From Thamnocephalis sphaerospora (Eukaryota > Zoopagomycota > Zoopagomycetes > Zoopagales > Sigmoideomycetaceae): DNA of 23,557 nt. Location: positions 1 to 23,557 of the forward strand of contig KZ992654.1 of NCBI GenBank assembly GCA_003614735.1. The letters run 5' to 3'. Every line of letters begins with the position of its first letter. Within the stretch, counting starts at the first letter, position 1. A program made the position numbers and the translations under genes. The notes beneath the pieces are model-generated. The model did no database searches. It worked only from the letters and a program-made list of their open reading frames with translations, and was not told the DNA's origin. Shown in pieces: positions 18,770 through 23,557 of this stretch.

Positions 18770-21700
18770 TTAAAAATCGCTGTCGTCGTCGTTTTCAAAC
18801 GCGTCGCTGTCGTTGCCGCTGTCGTTGTCGTCGTTGCCGTCGCCATCGTCGTCGTCGTCATCGTCTATTTCAATGTATTGCGGCGTCTTTTGCGCAGCTC
18901 GCGCGGTACGTGCAGGGCGGTTACTCGGTGCCGGACTGACGTCTACCGATGACGGACCAGCAGACGATGTCGCCGAGGAGGCTGCCGACTTGGTGCCAAT
19001 TACTACCGACACTCGGCCTGTCGCGGTATCTTTCTTCTTGGCGGCGGCTGCTTTTAATGCCAAGGTAAGTAAACGCGCGAAGCACTGGGCGGCGCGCTAA
19101 GCCTACCCTTGCCAATAGCAATCTTTGCACCGCCAGATGCCGATGCGCCTTGTGTCTTGCTAGCAATCATGCGATTCAATCGCTCGGCCAGCGACAGGGA
19201 AAGATCATCCGCCTCTTCCTTCTTTGGCTTTTCCGCAACAGCTGCCGACGGGCATGTATGAGTACATGCGCAGATGATATTCATGACATTTGCATACCTT
19301 GTGGTGACGATGCGGCCGCAGTGGATCCGCTCGCTTGCTTTGCAGACGTGCTGGGCTTGGCGCTGGGCTTGACGATATCCATGACTGTGTTGGCGCGGAT
19401 TCTGTAAAGTCAGCAAGGTACAGTCGCCGATCGAACTGCCAGCTTAGCTTACGGGTTGGCTGCTTGAGGGCAGGCTCCGTCTTGACGCTGGCCTTGCTCG
19501 CGGCTGCGGGTGCCGCCTTCTTCCGCGGGGCCGTAGCCGCCTTCTTTTTCGCTGTTGATCTGTACGTTAGCGCCACTAAAGCTAGCCGCCTATGCTTGGC
19601 AGCACTTGCCTGGTGCAGCTACATAATCGTCCTCCGAATCGTCATTCGCCGCGCGCTTGCCCTTGCCGCGCGGCTTCTTGATCTTGGGCATTTGCTTGGC
19701 CTCACGCTCCATCTGCTCGACCATTTCCTACAACAAAGCATGAGCGATACGCCATGTACACATTTGTATACGATGTGCTACTTACCTGCCAGACCATCAT
19801 GAAGGCGTCCAAATCAGCATTCCATAGATCCTTGGGTGTCTTTGCCAATAGTACGTTGAGCTCACTCTCCTTCTCAGCACGCTCTTTCATAAGTTGTTGC
19901 ACCTATGTACGCGCGCGTGTGCGTGCAAGGGTGAGTTCTGAACGAGCCAAGACATCAGCTCTACATCAAGCATTTACCTTCTCGTGCGTCAGACTCCAGA
20001 TCGCCATCGAAAGTAGATAGTCGTAGCCGTGGTTCTTGTTGGACTTTTCGTCGCCCGCGTCCTCTTCTTCCTGTTCCTCGCCGGCCTGCGCTTCATCCGT
20101 CTTTCTGGGGAATGCTGCGTAACCGCGCGACCGCAGCTCCGCAAGAATATCCGCCTTCTTGCGGTTTTGCACCACCAGCTTTCCAGAAATAATCTCTTGG
20201 ATGAAGCGAACGCGGTTATCCAGCTTGGTCCATTCGGTTGTCAGCTGGTTGCTCAGCCATTCCTATGACAATTCAAATGCATTCAGTCGCTGTATGCTGC
20301 GTTCAGCACTATTATCGCCGTACCTTGCGTCGCTGGTAAAAGTTGAGGCGAAGATCGTAAAACTCGCGCAGAATCTCAATCGGCGAACTGTAGCGCTTGA
20401 TGCGATTCTCGCTGTCAAAGCACACCATGTTGTTTGTGGAAATTGTCGTGCTAATCTTGAACCGCTTTTCCAAGCCCTCTTCCTCGGCCTTGCGCATGTT
20501 CTCTTCCGTCAGCGTGATGACAAAGTGGACGGTGGTGTCCGTGTGGTACTCTTTGTAGTCCTACAGGGCGGAGCGGGTATCCATGCGCTTGGTCAACACG
20601 CAAAACTAGCCACTACGTACACGCTGGCCTGTTGGATTCGCAGTATTTATAGCTACCTTGATGAACGCTGGAGTCTTGTCTGTGCCGGTAAGCCAGCTTT
20701 CGAGCTGCTCCTTGTACGACTGTGTCCACGAGCGAATCGGCAGCTCGGTAATCTCAATGGTAGTATCGTTCACCTTCTTGATCGTACCAGACACCTTGTA
20801 GCGGTCATCTGCCCACTCGAGCGTACCCTGCATCGCAGAAAGCGGTCATGTTAAACGGTACGGCACTATCGACTCCAATACTCGCCAATATGCATACGTT
20901 GAATCCTTGGTACCAAGGATGCATTGGCATCGGATCTTCACCACGCATGAGCCGGCGAATATTTTCCACGATTTCTTGCGGATTGTAGTTGGGCACAAAC
21001 GAGCTCCATCCTGTCGTGAGAGACAAGTTAGAATGCACGATGCAGTGTTAGATCCGGTACTCGATAGCACACATCGGCTATGCAAGCTACCTACCAGTAC
21101 CAATACCCTCGGATCCGTTCACCAGCACCATCGGCAGCACCGGCACATACCTACCATATCAAATGAGAATGCGTCACAAAGGGCGACAGCTGTATGCGGT
21201 GACCGTTCACTTACCACTCTGGTTCAATCATTTGCCCGTCATCGTTGAGGTAGTTGAGCAGCTGGTCGTCGGCCGGGTGGAAAATGTGCCTGGTGATCGG
21301 TGGCAGTGCCGTGAAAATGTAACGAGCACTAGCAGCGTCTTTACCACCCTGGAGTCGAGTACCAAACTGACCGCGCGGCTCCAGAATGTTGATATTGTTG
21401 CTGCCGACAAAGTTTTGCGCCATACCAACGATCGTTCCCGTCAGACTCAGCTCGCCGTGATGGTAGGCAGAGTGCTCGGCCACGTAACCGGTCAGCTGCG
21501 CCACCTGTTGACATCATCACGAATTCACCATAAGCAAGCATTCACCAAAAGGCGCACGGCCTATTGCCGCAAGCCAAGCTCAAGACTCATGAACCAACCT
21601 TGATTTCGCCCTTGAGTTTACGCTTGAAGCAGCCAAACAGCACCTTGCGCTGACCAGGCTTGAAGCCGTCCACAATGGACGGAATAGAGCGCGCATTGTC

Positions 21701-23557
21701 TGCCATACTGAAAAGAACAAGCTCCTTATTGATAAAGTCCCGGATGGGAATTTCAGGAATGCTGTGATCCATAAAAGTGCCGGGCTGCGGAGTGTGTACA
21801 TGTCAGCGATGCAGGTAGGCATCTTGTGCGCTGTCGCTATGTGCATGCACCTTAAAGTTGCGCAGCCATTCCTTGCGGTCATCAGCCTTCTTCTTGTTGA
21901 AAGCCATATCAATGAGCGGACGCTCTTCATCGTCCATAGCTTGGAACGGCTTCAAATGCAGGCCCATGGCAGAAAAGTACTTTTTGGCATCCTGTGCCGT
22001 GCTCGTACCCAAACCCTACCGGCCGCAATAGCGAGCATGTAAGCACGGGTCGCAGCGGCGGAGTGGACTGCATGCTAGGTGTGCGTACCTTATAGTACTT
22101 GATCGACCATCCCTTGCCACCGTCATTCTCCTCCTTCCACGCTTCATATTCGGGAATGGTGAAAAATGAGATTTCGCGCTTGGCCTTGGTAGCCTACAGT
22201 TGGTCGAAGCGCGTGTAAGGCATAGCTTTGGTCATTGCCACGTGCATCTGTTCGTTGGCATACCTTGACAATCGGCGTGATAAACTCGAGCAAAAAGCCG
22301 GGTACCTTGAGCAGCGAGGGGAAAAAGTGATCCAAAAAGTTGATGATCAGACCCTTGATATGCGATCCGTCGTGATCCTGATCCGTCATGATCATCAAGT
22401 GGCCATAGCGAAGGTCGTCGGCGCTTTCGTATACTTTGCCGTGCTGCAGACCGAGAATCTGCTTGATGTAGTTGATCTCGGCGTTGTTCATGATCTGCGT
22501 GTGTGACGCATCACGGACGTTTAGCAGCTTGCCGCGCAGCGGAAAGACACCGTAGTTGTCGCGGCCAACAACACTCAAACCAGACACTGCCAAAGCCTTG
22601 GCAGAGTCTCCTTCCGTCAGGATCAGCGTGCAGTTTCGACCTTTCCGCGGACCGGCGTTGTTTGCGTCTTCCAGCTTGACGATGCCGGTGATGCGTGAGC
22701 GCTTCTTTCCGTCCGTCTGCTTCAGCTGCTGGTCCTGCTTAAACCGAGCCCAGCTGAGGATGTTTTCGACAACGCCTGACTTGAGGACTGTTGCATGTCA
22801 AGGTCAGTAGATGTAGGTGTACATGGCGCTACGCTGCCGCTTACTCTTCTTGATAAAGTCCTCAGACATATCGCATTTGGATCCGAATGCGCTCGCACGC
22901 AGTGTCATGTTCTCCTTGGTTTGCGAATCAAAGGACGGGTTCTCGATCAGACAGTTGACAAACACCCACATGTGGCTCTTCACTTGGAACGGCTTTACGG
23001 GCGCCGCTTTGTTCTTCTTCTTCACTGCCTCCACCAGCTTGCTAACAATCTGGTCGGCAACATAATTCACGTGCGTTCCACCCTTGGCTGTGCACACGCT
23101 ATTGACGAAGCTGACCTAGAATGCGCGTCGCAGTCAGCGCAACATGCACAGACCAACAAGGTAACGCGCATGGTACCTACTTGCTGGAACTGGCCGTCGC
23201 TGACCGTAAATGCCACCTCCCAGCGGTTGTTCACAATCTGGTGGATGATCGTCGGCTTTGTCTCGGCGTCCGCCGTGTTCACGTACATTTCAATGTACTG
23301 CTTAAAGTTCTTGATCTTGATCCGCTCTCCGTTCAGGTACACTTTTATGCTGGCCACTGTACCAGCCATATCGTACACACGCTTCTTCAGTAGCGCCTCC
23401 AGATCCTCGTCGATCTGCGTCATGCCAAACTTGGCTAGGTCCGGGTTGAATGTGATGCGCGTGTACTCTTCCTTGCGTGGGTTTGCCGTGACCTTTGGCT
23501 TGCCAATATTGCTCATATTGTCGCGGAACACCTGCTTATACTTGTTGACGCGATCCG
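18770..23557 (-). CDS. TOP2: DNA topoisomerase II, lacking the N-terminus (window edge)
   Basis: This ATP-dependent type IIA topoisomerase passes one duplex through another in the nucleus. Eighteen exons are visible: 23557-23181, 23115-22845, 22787-22264, 22193-22089, 22015-21851, 21784-21599, 21504-21215, 21150-21095, 21010-20898, 20827-20657, 20560-20324, 20262-19978, 19902-19786, 19727-19606, 19559-19453, 19384-19298, 19241-19107, 19047-18770. They give 1,207 residues; roughly 230 N-terminal ones lie beyond the edge. The transducer has the QTK loop (SQTKENM). The TOPRIM domain has LTEGDSAKAL and DQDHDGSHIKGL. The breakage domain has the catalytic Tyr in GGKDAASARYIFT (Tyr codon 21321-21319) and HSAYHHGELSL. 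The C-terminal domain is Lys/Ala-rich (KKKAATAPRKKAAPAA) and ends in an acidic DDDDDDDGDG tail and DDDSDF. The C-terminal exons have the least certain joints. Confidence 0.96.
18776..18870. repeat. GTC/GTT trinucleotide tract coding the acidic TOP2 tail
   Basis: An imperfect run of GTC, GTT and GCC triplets on the plus strand encodes the Asp/Asn-rich C-terminal tail of TOP2 on the minus strand. Such tails are typical of fungal topoisomerase II; the tract is probably length-variable. Confidence 0.7.

Noticed and set aside
20159-20854. A 231-codon plus-strand open frame
   Set aside because: It lies antisense to conserved TOP2 exons and introns and resembles no family; it is a shadow of TOP2 codon composition.
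1-23557. A defence, toxin or biosynthetic gene cluster
   Set aside because: Every gene recognised is a conserved housekeeping eukaryotic gene with no shared pathway; I saw no CRISPR array, NRPS/PKS domain or viral gene.

Overview
The window is nuclear DNA from a fungus. Its genes are split by many short introns (mostly 45-110 bp) with GTAAGT/GTAGGT-like donors, CTAAC/CTGAC-like branch points and AG acceptors. They include fungal-type genes: mitochondrial ribosomal protein mL58/MRPL20, a PRS1-type PRPP synthetase, GPI16 and BET1. A complex I subunit (NDUFA2 type) argues against Saccharomyces and Schizosaccharomyces. The intron density would suit a basidiomycete or an early-diverging fungus, but I cannot name the species. 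I rebuilt the exons by hand from splice signals, reading phase and remembered family sequence.

Layout, left to right: (1) 1-376 (-), internal piece of NAD-dependent glutamate dehydrogenase (GDH2), running off the left edge. (2) 374-1332, a 959-bp copy of 5248-6206 that carries the last exons of GID5 and the last 41 codons of MRPL20. (3) 1333-1572 (+), the C-terminal end of GDH2, on the opposite strand to the first piece. (4) BET1 (-), Golgi SNARE. (5) GID5/ARMC8 (+), armadillo subunit of the GID/CTLH ubiquitin ligase. (6) MRPL20 (-). (7) PRS1-like PRPP synthetase (+). (8) YIH1/IMPACT (-). (9) MTQ2/N6AMT1 (+), eRF1 methyltransferase. (10) NAA38-like LSM protein (+). (11) NDUFA2-type complex I subunit (-). 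(12) kinesin-7 (-). (13) membrane-anchored SDR (+). (14) GPI16/PIG-T (-). (15) TOP2 (-), running off the right edge without its N-terminus.

These are unrelated housekeeping genes packed tightly, often head to head (YIH1/MTQ2 start codons are 81 bp apart) or tail to tail. There is no operon-like or defence-like system, and I see no transposon, CRISPR array or RNA gene. YIH1 and MTQ2 both touch translation control, but their being neighbours is probably chance.

The strongest unusual signal is at the left end. GDH2 is in two pieces on opposite strands, and a 957/959-identical segment from the neighbouring GID5-MRPL20 locus lies between them. This is either a real templated insertion plus inversion, or an assembly chimera. 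Both mismatches are synonymous in the native genes. Other points: a one-base frame offset in GID5 exon 8, two GC-AG introns, a PRS1-like enzyme with a short insert but intact catalytic motifs, and an NDUFA2 homologue that has lost its second cysteine.
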